NCBI RefSeq assembly: GCF_001620065.1
Contig: NZ_LQGV01000001.1
Span: forward strand, 682,001-746,000
From: Microbacterium sp. TNHR37B
Lineage (GTDB): Bacteria; Actinomycetota; Actinomycetes; Actinomycetales; Microbacteriaceae
DNA length: 64,000 nt
Reading direction: 5' to 3'
Under the pieces are notes generated by a model that ran no database searches, was not told the DNA's origin, and saw nothing but the letters and a program-made list of their open reading frames with translations. A program made the translations under genes and the position numbers. This document shows positions 63,600 through 64,000 of the stretch, piece after piece; position 1 is the stretch's first letter, and each line of letters starts with the position of its first letter.

Positions 63600-64000
63600 G
63601 TGACCGCCGCCGACTCCCCCGACCCCATCGGGAGGATGCTGTGGCGACTCGCGCCGATGATCTACGGCCCGACCGTCCTGTTCGCGCTCGGTGAGGGCGC
63701 CCTCCTTCCCCTCCTTCCCGTCTTCGCGTCGCAGTTGGGCGCCGATGTTCCCACCGCGGCGCTCGTCGCCTCGGCCCTCGTGGTGGGTCAGCTCTGCGGC
63801 AACCTGCCGGCGGGGTGGGCCGTCGCCCGCATCGGCGAGCGAGCCGCGATGGCGATCGGCGGCGGGGTGGCGATGGCGGCCGTCGTGGGCGTGGTCTTCG
63901 CGCCCAACCTGGCGGTCCTGGCTCTGTCGGTGTTCGCGATCGGACTGAGTGCGGCGGCGTTCGGGCTCGCCCGGCACGCCTTCATGACCACGCGAGTGCC
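63600..64000 (+). CDS. MFS transporter, N-terminal part (runs off the window)
   Basis: At least 133 residues. [42 protein letters not shown] is helix 1 and [15 protein letters not shown] the helix 2-3 loop of an MFS protein. The GTG at 63600 has AAAGG directly next to it. An ATG at 63636 is also possible. The gene is divergent from prfB. Confidence 0.75.
   Translation, partial: MTAADSPDPIGRMLWRLAPMIYGPTVLFALGEGALLPLLPVFASQLGADVPTAALVASALVVGQLCGNLPAGWAVARIGERAAMAIGGGVAMAAVVGVVFAPNLAVLALSVFAIGLSAAAFGLARHAFMTTRV

Noticed and set aside
63560..63628. Programmed frameshift at the start of prfB
   Set aside because: The frame is open from the ATG at 63574 to the end and no early in-frame UGA is present.

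Overview
The window is high-GC actinobacterial chromosome. It is most likely Microbacterium or a close Microbacteriaceae relative. This rests on the GC content, the GTG/TTG starts, GTGA/ATGA gene overlaps, the ilvD-ilvB-ilvN-ilvC ... serA ... leuB-ilvE order, the prfB-ftsE-ftsX-smpB-tmRNA block and the tmRNA tag ADAKRTDFALAA. The genus call is inference.

Layout. (1) 27-8170: MFS exporter, fumarylacetoacetase-family hydrolase, ilvE, leuB, a DHA2 efflux pump with a divergent TetR regulator, and serA. (2) 8331-25807: an L-fucose utilisation island lying between serA and ilvC, two genes that are usually close neighbours in actinobacteria. It encodes two GH29 alpha-L-fucosidases, an ABC sugar importer, a FucU mutarotase and every step of the non-phosphorylating route (fucose dehydrogenase, fuconolactonase, fuconate dehydratase, keto-deoxy-fuconate dehydrogenase, diketo-acid hydrolase). 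It also carries a GntR and a ROK regulator, a ROK kinase, an M81 (MlrC-like) protein, CutC and two membrane proteins. One palindrome (core ACATCGGATGT) occurs at three promoters and defines a regulon. (3) 25968-33360: ilvC, ilvN, ilvB, ilvD, then otsB and otsA. (4) 33450-39215: two small proteins, a thiolase plus two CoA-transferase subunits with a divergent IclR regulator, and a MarR regulator with its MFS exporter. (5) 39427-55261: a complete, very small (about 15.8 kb) tailed prophage in the 3' half of tRNA-Lys(CTT). (6) 55225-64000: the reconstituted tRNA-Lys, an inositol-monophosphatase-family phosphatase, a lipoprotein, a YCII protein, an amine oxidase, tmRNA, a SIMPL protein, smpB, ftsX, ftsE, prfB and a truncated MFS gene.

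The most interesting system is the prophage. Its attachment core lies inside the reading frame of an XRE repressor-like gene. In the integrated state the protein ends in the tRNA core after 87 residues. In the excised phage the frame runs on through attP for 31 more residues and is followed directly by the integrase gene. This is the rep-attP-int arrangement of the integration-dependent immunity circuits known from mycobacteriophages such as BPs and Brujita, here in a phage of another host lineage. The repressor frame also contains a hairpin that appears to replace the tRNA terminator the insertion displaced. A ClpP-like protease is fused in frame to the capsid protein with an internal start, and the replication gene carries two perfect DnaA boxes around three 17-bp palindromes.
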